64,000 nucleotides of DNA from Diospyros lotus (Eukaryota > Streptophyta > Magnoliopsida > Ericales > Ebenaceae), in contig NC_068338.1 of NCBI RefSeq assembly GCF_014633365.1, positions 49,921,716 through 49,985,715 on the forward strand, written 5' to 3'. The translations under genes and the position numbers were made by a program. The notes beneath the pieces are model-generated. The model did no database searches, had not been told where the DNA came from, and worked only from the letters and a program-made list of their open reading frames with translations. Each line of letters starts with the position of its first letter. The stretch's first letter is position 1. Positions 52,876 to 64,000 of the stretch are shown here, piece by piece.

Positions 52876-53045
52876 GGCTTTTAACGAGGGAAATTTAGCG
52901 AGAGGATAAATACCCCGTCGTTAAAAGCATAATTTTCATAATTATAACGAGAAATTATTTATACTCTCGCTAAATGTGGTGTAAAATTAATTTTTTAACG
53001 ACGGGTTTCTTAATTTCTCACTATTAATTAAAATTCTCGTCGTTA
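52876..53045. repeat. Left subterminal repeats of CACTA C
   Basis: Words TTAACGAGGG, TTAACGACGGG and CCCGTCGTTAAAA in both orientations. The core differs from the GCGACGGA of elements A and B. Confidence 0.75.
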
Positions 53046-53159
53046 TTGAGTTTAAAAAATCAATAAAAATATTTCCCTCCAAATATATATCTATAATTTT
53101 AATTAGGTAATATTTTTTTATTAATTTTTCTTTTTACACATAATATTATTTTTTCATAA

Positions 53160-53425
53160 TCTTTATTAGGTTTTGAGAAAACAACATATATAATCTTCCT
53201 TCCCGCCTCTTCCTATATCCCAATCCCTGCCTCTTCCTGTGATCAATTCCAAATCCCTACTACCAAATCCAAATCCGAAGTCGCCTTTCCCGTCAATCTA
53301 AAATCGCCTCTCCCATCAATCCAAATTCGCCTCTTCTTCTCGTCGTTGTTGTGAACTCTTCCTTTATACCATTGGTGATCAAAGACTTGCATATCGTTGT
53401 TACCGGTGTTGAAGTCCTCGACCTC
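53160..53425 (+). other. CT-rich leader-like module of CACTA C
   Basis: TCTTCCTTCCCGCCTCTTCC and repeated (A)AATCGCCTCTCCC text, ending in the first CTGTAAGT donor-like site. The 68-codon minus frame across it is antisense to this layout and unsupported. Confidence 0.4.
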
Positions 53426-53645
53426 AGTTTCTGTAAGTTTCTCTATCACTGTCTAAAACTCTATCGATTTCTGTAAGTTTCTCTGTTTCTATAAGTTTCT
53501 GTAAGTTTATATCTACGTATTTTCTATAAGTTTCTATCATCTATTGATCTCGATTTCTATGAGTTTCTGTAAGTGTCGATTAAAATCTGAAATCAATTGC
53601 TGTAAGTTTCTGAAATCTTTAAGTTTCTGTATTCTGTAAGTGTTG
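53420..53645 (+). repeat. Minisatellite of TTTCTGTAAG (splice-donor-like)
   Basis: Six copies of CTGTAAGT plus CTATAAGT variants lie within 220 bp directly after the leader-like module. Each matches the plant 5' splice-site consensus core GTAAGT. Confidence 0.8.
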
Positions 53646-53875
53646 ATCTCGATTTTACAGTGGTTAAATCTCTATTTATGTTTCTGTAATTGTGGTTAAA
53701 TCTCTGCAAGTACTAGATTTATGTTTCTGCAACTACAATTCTTATTTATGTTTCTATATTGTGGTTAAATCTCTAAAATCAATCTATTTAAGCTTCTGTA
53801 ATTGTGGTTAAATCTCTGAAATCAATCTATTTATGTTTCTATAATTGTGGTTAAATCTCTGCAAGTTAAAACTCT
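53646..53875 (+). repeat. ~52 bp tandem units (GTGGTTAAATCTCT)
   Basis: GTGGTTAAATCTCT followed by variants of ATTTATGTTTCTGTAATT recurs about five times. Confidence 0.75.
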
Positions 53876-56576
53876 AGCCAAAAAAGAATTGTCTTAAACA
53901 TGTTCGAATAAAGGCCTCAAAGAAAACACATGGAGAAATTGCTCTCACTTGCTATAATGTCCTCACTTGCCATATATAACTAGAAAAGAACATAAAGAAA
54001 GATAATCAATGGATCTGTAGCATTAATAAAACACCATTAATAATTTTATTTATATATAAGTGAGTTGTATGTTTGCATGGGTGTGGGTGGGTGATGGGAT
54101 GAGATGGGCCGTTCCCATTCTTTACAATTTCACTCCTAATTGTAATTTTCATAGCTTTGCCCTCTGATCAAAGGCATCAACCAAGTCAATAATAGTGATT
54201 TTATTGCCCTCTGTTCTTTTCTAGTTATATTGCACTAGGGAATAAACCTTGAGTTTACCATGGTACTTGTTAGTTGGCTGTGAATGGTTGTAATGGTGTT
54301 AATTACCAACTGGAAAATTATTACAAACCATTAATAAAACACCGCATTGATAAGGACTGTGACATAACATGCTGAAGTGAGGCCTTACTAGGAAGCACTT
54401 GAGACCCTAGTAAATGAAATGAGCAATGTTTGGAATTTTGTTGGCTTCGTTTTCACAAATCTCCACAGAAAATCATTGTTACTTCCACATTGTCTAAGAT
54501 ATCCATTAGCCAGTCATCCTTGACGACTGTAGTTGGATTTACCTGTTAGAAATGCTAATGTTGAGAAAATAATAATCACTGAAAATGAGAAAAAAAATTC
54601 AAATAAATAACAAGAATGAGTAATAAGATAAATGAGTTTATTTCCTCCTAGTGACATTATATTGTAACCAAGTTAACACAGATATAGTAAGAGAGCTTCA
54701 TCACATATAATGCTTCAAGTTTTGAGGATAATGTTGCTGTCAATGTGAAGCTTGCCTACAAAAGCAATATAAGATACTTGAACTGGAAATTATCTGATCA
54801 AGATAGATTGTTGCATACACAATATTAGCTCTCTTCCAAAAATCACTAAATAAAGCAAGTGAAAATTAGAAACTGCAATCAAAAAAATTAAAACCATGCA
54901 AGACTGCTATTACATTCACTTGAAGTTATAAAGCAGATTCACTGAACTCTACACAAAACTGAAACCATGCAAAACACTCATTTTTAACCTTTACACTGAC
55001 TCCAAGTTAGGAAAAATAACTTTGCACTGACAATTGAGAACCATCAAAAGTTTGTATATTCTTATCCCTGCATAAGTGTCACATAATGCATAATGTTGGG
55101 GAAAATTATGGGGAATTTTGTATAACGTGGCTTTGACTATAACGGATCATTGTCTTTAAGGTGTTAGAATTGCTACAGTGTTAATGGCAGATCACCCCCC
55201 AAGAGTTATCAAGGTCACAGAAATCTGCAACCAACAATTTCTAAAGATTTCCCTTTAGAGCAACTTAGTGTATTTTGTATTTTGTGAGAAGGAGATAACA
55301 CAAATGAAGAGTTGTTATTCTATTAACATGGATTGGCCTAGTGTAACAGTCATGTCCTTTTGTAAATAATCATGTTCCTAGAATGTCAAAAGACGTGTTT
55401 CTTGACTAAAACCAAAAGACATATCTCTTTGTAAATAGTTATAACTTTATGGAATAGTTATATCTATCTACAAAATGTTATCTCTCTTAGAAACACAACT
55501 AATTATATAACACATTTCTTTTCCTTCTCTTATTTCATAGTGTAAATTATTCCAAAAATCCCCATTTAATTTACACTATTAAATTCCAAGTATATACATA
55601 CAAGAAGGTATCTTTTGATGTAACCTTCAATTAGTGCAAGTATACCAAAGTTCTAACGAAAACATTGGTGATTAAAAAAAAAAAAAAAACTTAAACCATA
55701 ATTCTTGTCTCAAAACTGGGTATAACACATATGACTTTTGACAAATATGATGAGATGCTTACTACAAAAAAAAAAGGATTGCAATTGGAATGGAAAAGTG
55801 GGTGAGTGAGGATTACCGAATGCAAGATATATATATATATATATATAATATTGAATTTTATTGCTTTAGTAAATACATAGATGGAATAAGATATTTGTAT
55901 GTGAATGTAAGTAAAGGGAAAATAGAGGCTGTGAGATGTGTCTAGAATATATATAATATATTGTAATGATAGAGCCTCTTTCTCCATTCTTCTTTCTTGC
56001 CGTTCCATGTGGAGCCCAGTAATGTACTCATACACAATAATATATATATATATATATATAATATTGGTAAAAAAAAAAGCTGGAGATGGCGGACAATCCG
56101 AAGGATTTTGTTGTTAGGTGTAAGGCTCAAAATGTTAGTCTAATGCCAATATTGTAACATTATGTTTTAGCTCTTTAATTTCCTTTTGATGTTTTTAATT
56201 TTAACCTTTTATTAGATAGACTATCATAATGAACATTATAGTGTTAACATTAATATCTACTGTTTGTTAATATTCTGAATATTACATTCATGATACTATA
56301 CTATGGCATATATATTGCAGGAAAATGTTCAAAGCTAAACCATATGACAACTTTTTCTATAACTTTTATTACATTCTTAAACCTCCTAATATCTGGCTTT
56401 TGTGTATTTGCTTCTAATACTTTTATTAAAATAAAGTGTCATCATAGTCTTGGTCACTTATCATTCATAATTTATTGAGTCTAATTATATATGCAACTGA
56501 AAATATTGCTTTGACTGCTAATATTGCTTTTGTTGTTTATTGTGGCTGAAATTTGAATTAGTTGGGTGAAATTCCT

Positions 56577-56655
56577 GCCTATTTGTTGGGCGAAATAAGT
56601 TTGGTTTGCTGCCTATTTGTTGGGCGAAATAAGTTTGGTTTGCTGCCTATTTGTT
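56577..56655 (+). repeat. 34 bp tandem repeat
   Basis: TGCCTATTTGTTGGGCGAAA and the following TAAGTTTGGTT repeat twice, with a third partial copy. Confidence 0.8.
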
Positions 56656-56949
56656 TTGATAATGAAAAAAAAGGGGAGAATGCTTATGATGGTATATATA
56701 TAGTTGAGAGTTTGGTTGATTGAGCTTATTTGATGATTACTGAGAGTTTGGGTGATTGAAAGTATGTTGGAATTTTGAATGAGTTGAACAGTTTGATGAT
56801 GATGGTATATATGTGTTGATATATGCTGAAATAGTTTGGTTGATTGAGTTTACATAGAACACTTTCACTTTTGAGTCCAAGCATCATGTTCACATAGTGA
56901 CACTGCTACTTGAACAAAGTGACATAAATAAGCAGGGGATGCAGTGCAC

Positions 56950-57095
56950 AGAGAGATCCACATTTTTTACAGAACATTTGAGATGCTTAAGCGGTGTTTT
57001 CATTTGCATGTAAGTTGGAACCTTACTAAAAGAAGTCCACAATTTTTATGAAACATTTGAGATGTTTACATGGTGTTTTCATTTGCAGTTAAAGA
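56950..57095 (+). repeat. Two ~90 bp direct repeats
   Basis: CATTTGAGATG-TTA, a G-GGTGTTTTCATTTGCA block and flanking GTCCACA-TTTTTA text occur twice. The second copy ends TTGCAG, a possible 3' splice site. Confidence 0.6.
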
Positions 57096-57334
57096 CAGTC
57101 CTTGGAGGGGTTCACTTGCTCGATGTTGTCTATAGCAACAATTGCAGTGCTCATTTTATTTCATTACATCTGTTTCCAGAGAACGGACATAAGTCATAGA
57201 TGAGCAAGGGGAACAACGATAAAATTCTTGAAGACATGGAGTGCTTGACAATTATGCTGTAATAGGTAAGAGGGGATATAAATTTTATAATCAACTTACT
57301 GAAAAATGCTTAAGAAAAAAAACAAAAATTGCAC

Positions 57335-57460
57335 CTTCAAATCATGACGATGCTCTTGAAGCAATTTTGTTGCGCTAAGAAGCATCGCGACATGGGCATC
57401 ATGGCCACAACCATGCATCTTTCCTGAGATTTTACTCTTGTGCTCCCACTCTACCTTTTC
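57335..57460 (-). pseudogene. Captured exon of an ILR1-like IAA-amino-acid hydrolase
   Basis: The minus-strand frame is open for all 42 codons, bounded by TTGCAG before 57460 and GT after 57335. It reads [20 protein letters not shown] and then [20 protein letters not shown]. This is the signature stretch of M20-family amidohydrolases such as ILR1/ILL, which release auxin from amino-acid conjugates; the CGHD-H cluster includes metal-binding residues of the family. No neighbouring ILR1 exon is found and both sides are transposon DNA, so it is a single captured exon inside CACTA C and not a gene. Confidence 0.88.
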
Positions 57461-58261
57461 CTGCAACCATTGATACCCTTTTCATTGTCAACAAACTATT
57501 CAAACCAAATTTTCATAATCGTTAGTATCAATTGCTAGGTCCTCATACTGAAGATTTCAATATTTTCAACAATTAATCTATATGCCTACATCAGCACAAG
57601 TGAATTCCCTCCCCATTCACCAGATTAAATTAATAAATTGGTATCAATTGCTAGGTTTTCATTTGTTCAAGCATCATGTTCACATAGTTTGAAGTTAATA
57701 GAAATAGAAATGTTCTTATTTTTTTATTTTATGTCTGGTTAGACCATGTTATTGGTAGTGAAACCATATAGCAACGAATAGACAGACATCTCTATTCTTA
57801 GAGCTGATGCATTATAAGTTGTTAAATATTAGCTTTTGAATTGAAGTTTATTTTGTTTTTACTTTTATATTTGATTACATTATGACTTATGAGATTTATG
57901 TAATTTAGATCATCATACAATGCTGGAGAATGGCGAGTAATATATTTTTTTTTTCTTTGCAATTTGCAGGTATTTGAAGATACAAGTCGAGCAGGAACTG
58001 TTGATATTAGTTGTGAATAATACGTAAATTCTAGCCATACTTGTAATAATTTTTTGATTTTCATTATAGGGAGAGATTAGAATAATATGAAACTCATAGT
58101 TTTTTTTTTTTTCTCATTTTTTATGATTGTAGAGGGTATAAAAGCTCTTATGATGATTGTAATCAATACATTTTGAATGTAAATGATCATTTTTTGTATA
58201 TATCTTGTTTTCTACTAAATTCATGTGATCATATTTATATTGAATGTTTATCGTTGATATT

Positions 58262-58605
58262 ATATTTAGTGACCGGTAAACATTGCAATAACGACGGGAA
58301 TATCCATTGTTGATATTATATTTAGTGACTGGTAAATATTGTAATAACGACGGGAATATTTATTGTTATATATTATTATCAACCACCACACACATTGTTA
58401 TAGCGACGGGAATATTCGTCGTTATTATGAGTTTTAACGACGGGACTTATGCCCCTCATTATTTATATTAACGATGGTATTTTTTTTTCCATCGTTAATA
58501 CTTTTAACTACGGAAGCTTTAACGAAGGGCGACGACGGGATTTTTCCCGTCGTTAAAACTCTTTAACGAAGGGAAATTGACTTTTAACGACCACTTTTCC
58601 CCTCG
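58262..58605. repeat. Right subterminal repeats of CACTA C
   Basis: AACGACGGGAATAT recurs with spacers that resemble each other (TATTATATTTAGTGAC-GG). Inverted forms CCCGTCGTTAAAA lie closer to the terminus. Confidence 0.8.
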
Positions 58606-58632
58606 TTAAAACCCTTTTTTTTTGTAGTGTCA

Positions 58633-59870
58633 TCTGCTCATTTCTAAAATTTCTAAAACTTTAACAAATACACAGTACCATTAACCTCATAAAATTTTTC
58701 TATAGGAATAGAGACAAAGTTGTGAAGCTCTGGACCTTTTCCCATCATTTCCAACGTTTTTCATATCGGTTATTTTCTTTCTCTTTTCTTTGATTTTTTT
58801 TGCGTTTAAGGGTTATATTTACAATTTTTCCTTATTGAATCTATTTTCATTAATTCTAATCAAAAAATAATTATTAAGATCTAATTAACACTATTATAAG
58901 CAATTCCTAATATAATTCTGTAAATGCTCGAATATAATTATTAATTTATTATAATTAAGCATTAATTATTTGTTGATAATACAAAATAGTAAAAATTATG
59001 AACATATTAAAATTAATACAATATATGATGTGGATTATGCTGCATTAGAGTGTCTGGACAAGCACTAGAATTCGAATATATGATTATAGTGTCGGTGTTC
59101 GATTTTATGGGCGTAGAGTTTACATGCAGTGTCCGTTTTTAGCCTATAATATATGCTTTTAGGGTAGCTCGACGAACATGATTGAACTAGCTGCTTTGCC
59201 ACTATTGTTATCGTGTTTTAGCCATTTTAAATTGCCTTTTATGATTATTTATGATTCCTTTATTTTACGTCTGAATTATGTCTTTGTTTTATGTCTATTC
59301 TGTAAAGCCTAATCTATTTAGAGTCTGTAACCCATTAGGGTGTCGTATTTTTTTATATAATTGAATCTTAATTTTCAAGATCATTAACAAATCATATTAG
59401 TTCAACACACGTAGCTTGCTTGACTGTAAGGATAGGAGTCTGTTGAGATACTATGGCCACATGGCATTACTTTCTACTTTTGTCTTGTTTTATTGGTGGT
59501 GTTTTGAGCAACGAATGGGCAACGCCAGACCGTAACACGGAAGTGCAAACTGAATAAAAGGGATTTTTTCAATAATTGCTTTTTGTTTGGGGGTGTTTGT
59601 TTTTTCACTTTTTATTTTCCGGACTGTTTTTATAATTCAAAGTTGTATGATGTTTTAATTAATTAAAAAAAACTTATCATTACTATAAAAACATAAATAA
59701 AGCAAATAAAAATGAACGTTAAAATTGAGACTGTAAAAAAAAGTCTAACAATAAAATTGGACAGTGATAAATCTGCCCATTCAACTTCTAAAATATCTAT
59801 ACATCCATTATCTAAACTAATATGTAAACTTGGAAGTTAATCAATCATAGCGTTATTTTTTTATTATTTT
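58633..59870. other. No recognised gene
   Basis: AT-rich DNA between CACTA C and the transposase-bearing element. There are no subterminal CACTA repeats and no CACTAC terminus, so the 5' end of the next element seems to be missing. Confidence 0.55.
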
Positions 59871-60109
59871 AGGAAACTATTTTTTTATTAAATTTATTAT
59901 AATTATTAAATTTATTATATAATTAAATTTTTAAATAAATATTAATTTGATATAATAATTTAAATTATTTCATTACCATATTTTAGATTATTATTTTATT
60001 AGTTATCATAATCATAAATTATTTTATTTTTATCAATTAAATAATTAATAATATTATTTACATAAATTATTTTATTTTTATTTAACAAATAAATATTTTA
60101 AAAAAACAA

Positions 60110-60368
60110 AAACCATGGGCAGTAACTACACCTTGTATCTTTCTCTCTCTCTCTCTCTCCCCTCTTCCTCCCCCAAATCAGTAAATCCCTAAATCTAACC
60201 CTAACTCACCCCTCCTCTTTCTCTCTTTCTCTCTATCTGTGAAATACTCCCGCCGTCGACCTGTTCGTCGCTACCTCCGCCTCCAGTTGTCGCTGCCTCT
60301 AGCTTGTTCAGGCTTTGCCTCTGCATCCGCCGTGCCACATTCGCCTCTTAGAACACCCTGTTATACAT
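60110..60368 (+). other. Leader exon module of CACTA D
   Basis: It contains (TC)n, CCTCTTCCTCCCCCAAATC and CGTCGCTACCTCCGCCTCC, the last resembling GCCGTTACCTCCGCCTCC of element A. It ends near ATACATGTGAGTATATG, a plausible 5' splice site. I infer a 5' untranslated exon. Confidence 0.5.
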
Positions 60369-62769
60369 GTGAGTATATGTATACGTATATATATGTGTAT
60401 ATATCTGTGTGAGTATATGTATATGTATATATGTGTGTGTGAGAATCTTGTGTGAGTAATATATATTCTGTGTGAGTATATATATATGTGTATATATATG
60501 TGTATATGTATTACAGAGTTACACGGAGAAGCTCTGTAACTGTTTCCCCAAAACCCCTCCCTCTTTCACTTTCCTTTTCATTTTCCTACTTTCCAAACAG
60601 TAGCCCAAATAAGATTATTAGTTAATGGCCTACCTCCCTTCTTAGAAGATCTCCTGCTCCTTGTCGATTTCAAGGACAAGTAGCCAACCCTCTTTGACAT
60701 TCCCTGTACCATCATTTTATTTTCCACTGAAAACGAATAATTCATCTTGAAAGTTTACTGTTGGTTAGAAATTATAATAGTTTGTTTTTATAATTAATAT
60801 TTTATGTGTTTATTTGATGGGTGTAATTTAGAGATTATTGTAAATATTTAGTGAATTTAGTCAACGTACACTCAAATTTGACTGGGGACCCAACTTGTGC
60901 TTGGCCCTTGGCACTTTACCTAGAAATGTTTTTTGTTTTTTATTTTTGCTGAAAAACATGGGAAAAATATTTATAATTGTAATACTATGTGTATTTCAAT
61001 AAAAGAAATCATGTATTATCATATATTGGAATTGTAAATAGATGAAGTGGGTTATATATGATAAATTAAAGAATTAAAATAAAATTTTATCCTCATCTAA
61101 TGTTATGGATTGAAATGATTAGGCTTAATTTAAAATAAAACTTAAAAAGCAAATGTTTCAATCACGGCTCAACCAATTTGCTTCCATTCTTCTGCCAATT
61201 CCCAATTGAATGTAAATTCCTAAGCATGCAAATTAATTAAGTGATAAATAAATCAAAAATGGATTTTTGAATACAATAAATTATATCATCCTGATCATAA
61301 ACTAAGTAACTTTAATCCACTGTTTTGTTTTTTAAGTTTTAGTTAAACAATTTTTTTTTTAAGTTTTAGTTAAACAATTTGTTTTATATGCTTATTCATA
61401 TGATGTAAAAAAATGCCACAAGTGCCATAATTTGATAGTCAATTTATTAAAAATAATTACGGACCTTTTTATTATCTTGTGATTAAGGTAAAATGGTAGA
61501 ATTTTACATTTAGTGGGTTGCTATTAATTGATTGTAAGAGAGAGAGACTTAATAGCAATTGATCAATGGTTGATCATTTGGGTACACGTTTTGGGTGTTT
61601 TCTTATATTTTTTATTATTTCATTTTGTTTGTTTCTAAATCTAAAGATTAACCACAACCACTGTAGGTGGGACTTTACCAAAGAGATCAAGACATAACCT
61701 AATAAAAAAAAGTCGGTAGCCTGGCATCCACCCACTACTAATTTGGGTTATTTTTCTCCTTCATTTGCATGATTGCATTTGCATGTATAAATAGATATAT
61801 ATATATATATATCATCTTCCACCTTATTAATTAATTCTCTCATTTTTATTCTTTTTCTTGCTAGCTGCTTATTATAATTTGAAACTGATCTCTTTGGTTT
61901 TTTTTATTACTTTTCTACATCAAATCAAATCGAATTACAGAACCAACACTCCATATGCACAAGTAGATTGGCCGTGTAATTAAATGAGAAGCCAAATGTT
62001 TACTTTTTTTTTTTTCCTTTTTGTTCTAATGCATTTCACATAGTAGTTTGTTTGATTAAGAAAGAAATTGAACATGGATTAGATTAGATTAGATTAGATT
62101 AGATTAAGTCTATTTGAACTTCTCTGTTTCTATCTGTTTCGCATGTTAGCTTCATAACAAGAAAATAAAATGCTTAACTTATGTCTTCTTTAGGGCTATG
62201 TTGAGTTCCGTTATCATGAAAACAGAAATTTGAAACTTCTGCTATCGTTAAAGTGAAATGTATAATTTAAGCATCTGACGCAAACATTTGTTGTGCTTCA
62301 TTAGTGAATAATGTAGGCATGACTATTTTGTCTAGGCTTTATGTGATAATAATCTAAATTGCCAAGTTACTTAATCCAACTTCCTGAACCCTCTCTTTGG
62401 GTCCTTATACATGATATTTCAATATATGAGATGATATGTTATTTCAGGGCATAAGAGGAGGCTAAGGAGTTCTCTTCTTTTTTTGGAATGGTTAAGTGAT
62501 CCCTTTTAATGGCTTATTTTTTATTGTGCATGCATTAAAAAAATGCTGTGATGAATCTATGGGAAATGCTTAGTATTAATCAAACACTTAATCCCATCAT
62601 ATTTCCTGGAAAATCTAGGAGGAGGTTACCACGTTACAGGCTAATATTTCACGTTACAACTATTGTGTACTAGTTTCATAAAAGCAATATAGGTTTAACT
62701 AACATTCCTTTGTGTTAACGGTCATATATTTATTTACTTAATATGTCTTAATGTGTTACTTTTGTGTAG
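60369..62769 (+). other. Putative 5' intron of the transposase gene
   Basis: It runs from a GTGAGTATATG donor to an acceptor TTTTGTGTAG just before the coding start. It holds a TATATGTG-rich microsatellite (60369-60510), an AGATT repeat (62077-62107) and no other supported exon. Confidence 0.45.
62077..62107 (+). repeat. (AGATT)n microsatellite
   Basis: About six perfect copies of GATTA/AGATT. Confidence 0.9.
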
Positions 62770-62789
62770 AGTGTGAAAAGATATAGAGT

Positions 62790-64000
62790 ATGGATCGTGA
62801 ATGGGTAAAGAACCCGAATAGGGTATCTCCTCAGTATGTGGCAGGGATAGAAGAATTTATAACTATTGCAAAAGAGAGTTTGAATTCTGCGGGGTTAACT
62901 CTATGCCCATGCTTAAACTGTGCTAATAGGAGGTTGCAAAGTATAGATGTCATTAGAGCTCATTTGATTAAAAAGGGAATTGATAACTCATACACACGAT
63001 GGGTGTACCATGGTGAGGAAGAATCTGAGGAGGAAGAAGGTGTGGGCAACGAGGAATTCTTTAATGAGCAATTTGATGGATTGGGAGAAGGATTGCACGA
63101 TGCGGCTGGTGTTGACCTTTTTAATATTGGGCCTACGAGTGACTTTGTTGGAAATGAACGACCAGCTATTGAAGAAGCCCGTTATGAGAAGCTATATGAA
63201 GCTTTAAATAATCCTGTATATAATGGATGTGAAAACTTCTCTGCTTTAACCTTTGTTGTGAAGCTGATGAATATAAAAGTGATGAACAAGTGGAGTGATA
63301 ATTCTTTTGAGATGCTATTGAAGCTAATCCATGAGGTGCTCCCAAAGGGTAATAATTGTCCAGAGAACTATTATGACACTAGAAGATTGCTTTGTGATCT
63401 CGGTTTGGGTTATGAGCATATTGATGTTTGTCTATATGATTGTGCTATCTTCTATGGTGAACATAGTAATGCTACAATATGTCCTGTTTGTAAATATAGT
63501 CGCTATGTTCGTAACAAGATTCCGCATAAGAGGTTGCGATACTTCCCTGTCACGCCTCGTCTGAAGCGGTTATATAGCTCACGACACACAGCTAGAGACA
63601 TGCGTTGGCATAAAGAAATTCGTGCGGAAGAGCCTGGAGTGTTGCGTCATCCTGCTGATGGGAAGGCTTGGAAGCACTTTGATGAGTTGTACCCTGACTT
63701 TGCTGCTGATTCAAGGAATGTACGATTGGGGTTAGCTTCAGATGGGTTCAATCCATTTAGCAATATGTCGACAACACATAGTATATGGCCAGTCATTTTG
63801 ATGCCTTATAACATGCCGCCTTGGCGTTCAATGCATAAGAGCAACTACCTCTTAACGTTGTTGATTCCAGGACCAAAGTCCCCTGGTAAGGACTTTGATG
63901 TATTTTTAAGACCCCTTGTGGATGAGCTTAAAGTTTTATGGTGTAACGGAGTTCAAGCATACGATGAATACTCCCGATCAAGTTTCACTCTTCGTGCAAC
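62790..64000 (+). CDS. CACTA transposase, TNP2 type (partial, runs off right edge)
   Basis: The frame is open for 403 codons from ATG at 62790, 21 bp after a TGTAG acceptor, and is still open at the window end. Residues 1-75 fit the plant transposase-associated domain: MDREWV start, Cys39/Cys41/Cys44 in CPCLNC, then YTRWVYHGE. An acidic linker (76-90) follows. Cys residues at 202-234 include CPVC. The TNP2 core begins with HPADGKAWKHFD, RLGLASDGFNPF (Asp318, a likely catalytic acid) and LLIPGPKSPGKDFDVFLRPL. The product would bind element ends and catalyse cut-and-paste transposition in the nucleus. The visible part has no stop or frameshift, so it may be recent. Confidence 0.93.
   Translation, partial: MDREWVKNPNRVSPQYVAGIEEFITIAKESLNSAGLTLCPCLNCANRRLQSIDVIRAHLIKKGIDNSYTRWVYHGEEESEEEEGVGNEEFFNEQFDGLGEGLHDAAGVDLFNIGPTSDFVGNERPAIEEARYEKLYEALNNPVYNGCENFSALTFVVKLMNIKVMNKWSDNSFEMLLKLIHEVLPKGNNCPENYYDTRRLLCDLGLGYEHIDVCLYDCAIFYGEHSNATICPVCKYSRYVRNKIPHKRLRYFPVTPRLKRLYSSRHTARDMRWHKEIRAEEPGVLRHPADGKAWKHFDELYPDFAADSRNVRLGLASDGFNPFSNMSTTHSIWPVILMPYNMPPWRSMHKSNYLLTLLIPGPKSPGKDFDVFLRPLVDELKVLWCNGVQAYDEYSRSSFTLRA

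Larger units (their letters stand above)
52861..58629 (+). mobile_element. Complete non-autonomous CACTA element C (TSD TCA)
   Basis: The left terminus is CACTACAAAAAAAAAGGC and the right terminus read inward is CACTACAAAAAAAAAGGG; both continue TTTTAACGAGGG. The 3 bp TCA flanks both sides (52858-52860 and 58630-58632), the duplication size of CACTA elements. Subterminal repeats of the type AACGACGGGAA lie at both ends. The 5.77 kb body has no TNP2-like frame, so it depends on transposase made elsewhere. It carries a captured ILR1-like exon at 57335-57460. Interior 54000-55600 shows nothing I recognise. Confidence 0.92.
59880..64000 (+). mobile_element. CACTA element D with transposase, 5'-truncated, runs off window
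   Basis: From about 59880 the AT-rich text parallels 15950-16170 of element A over some 220 bp. A CT-rich leader follows (60110-60368), then a long putative intron and the TNP2-type coding frame from 62790. The expected CACTAC terminus and subterminal repeats, about 2 kb upstream of the leader in element A, are absent. The right end lies beyond the window. Confidence 0.75.

Noticed and set aside
53243..53449. 68-codon minus-strand frame in CACTA C
   Set aside because: Antisense to a CT-rich leader-like stretch, overlaps the splice-donor-like array and has no recognisable features.

Overview
The window is nuclear plant DNA, most likely from a dicot. It is AT-rich and packed with nested transposable elements: CACTA/En-Spm, hAT and long-terminal-repeat (LTR) type. 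It also holds short exon remnants with plant-style introns. I see no intact single-copy host gene, rRNA, tRNA or CRISPR array. The only long clean reading frame is a CACTA transposase that runs off the right edge.

The dominant feature is a 21.9 kb near-identical direct duplication, about 7295-29220 and 29321-51242, separated by exactly 100 N. The left sequence stops matching where the gap begins, and the right sequence starts matching where the gap ends. That is what two contigs with an unmerged overlap look like, so I read it as an assembly duplication. The true locus is then probably about 42 kb: 1-29220 followed by 51243-64000. Everything at 29321-51242 is a second view of features already seen on the left.

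Collapsed layout, left to right: a hAT end (1-259); an LTR-family member on the minus strand (to 1889); a minus-strand exon remnant split by a hAT element (3992-5198) and a 3.2 kb solo LTR (5333-8503); a second exon remnant set (9564-10310) in a segment that recurs, diverged, at 18145-20000; an LTR (from 10881) carrying a nested solo LTR (11737-13953, target-site duplication GGAAT) and cut by the 5' part of a CACTA element (14166); tandem 250 bp units (20001-21000); a third LTR-family member (21010-24257); a second CACTA 5' part (25200); and a decayed hAT transposase gene (27641-29197).

After the duplication come a palindrome-rich array of ACCCACACATA motifs (51290-52690), a complete non-autonomous CACTA element (52861-58629, target-site duplication TCA) that carries a captured exon of an ILR1-like IAA-amino-acid hydrolase, and a 5'-truncated CACTA element (about 59880 to the edge) with an open TNP2-type transposase.

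The elements interact mainly by insertion and by family relationship. The transposase element shares its 5' AT-rich and leader module with the defective CACTA copy at 14166, so it belongs to a family that could mobilise such defective copies. I found no convincing undescribed functional system. The most interesting signals are the assembly duplication, the exon capture, and one LTR family whose members carry different short arrays at the same internal position.
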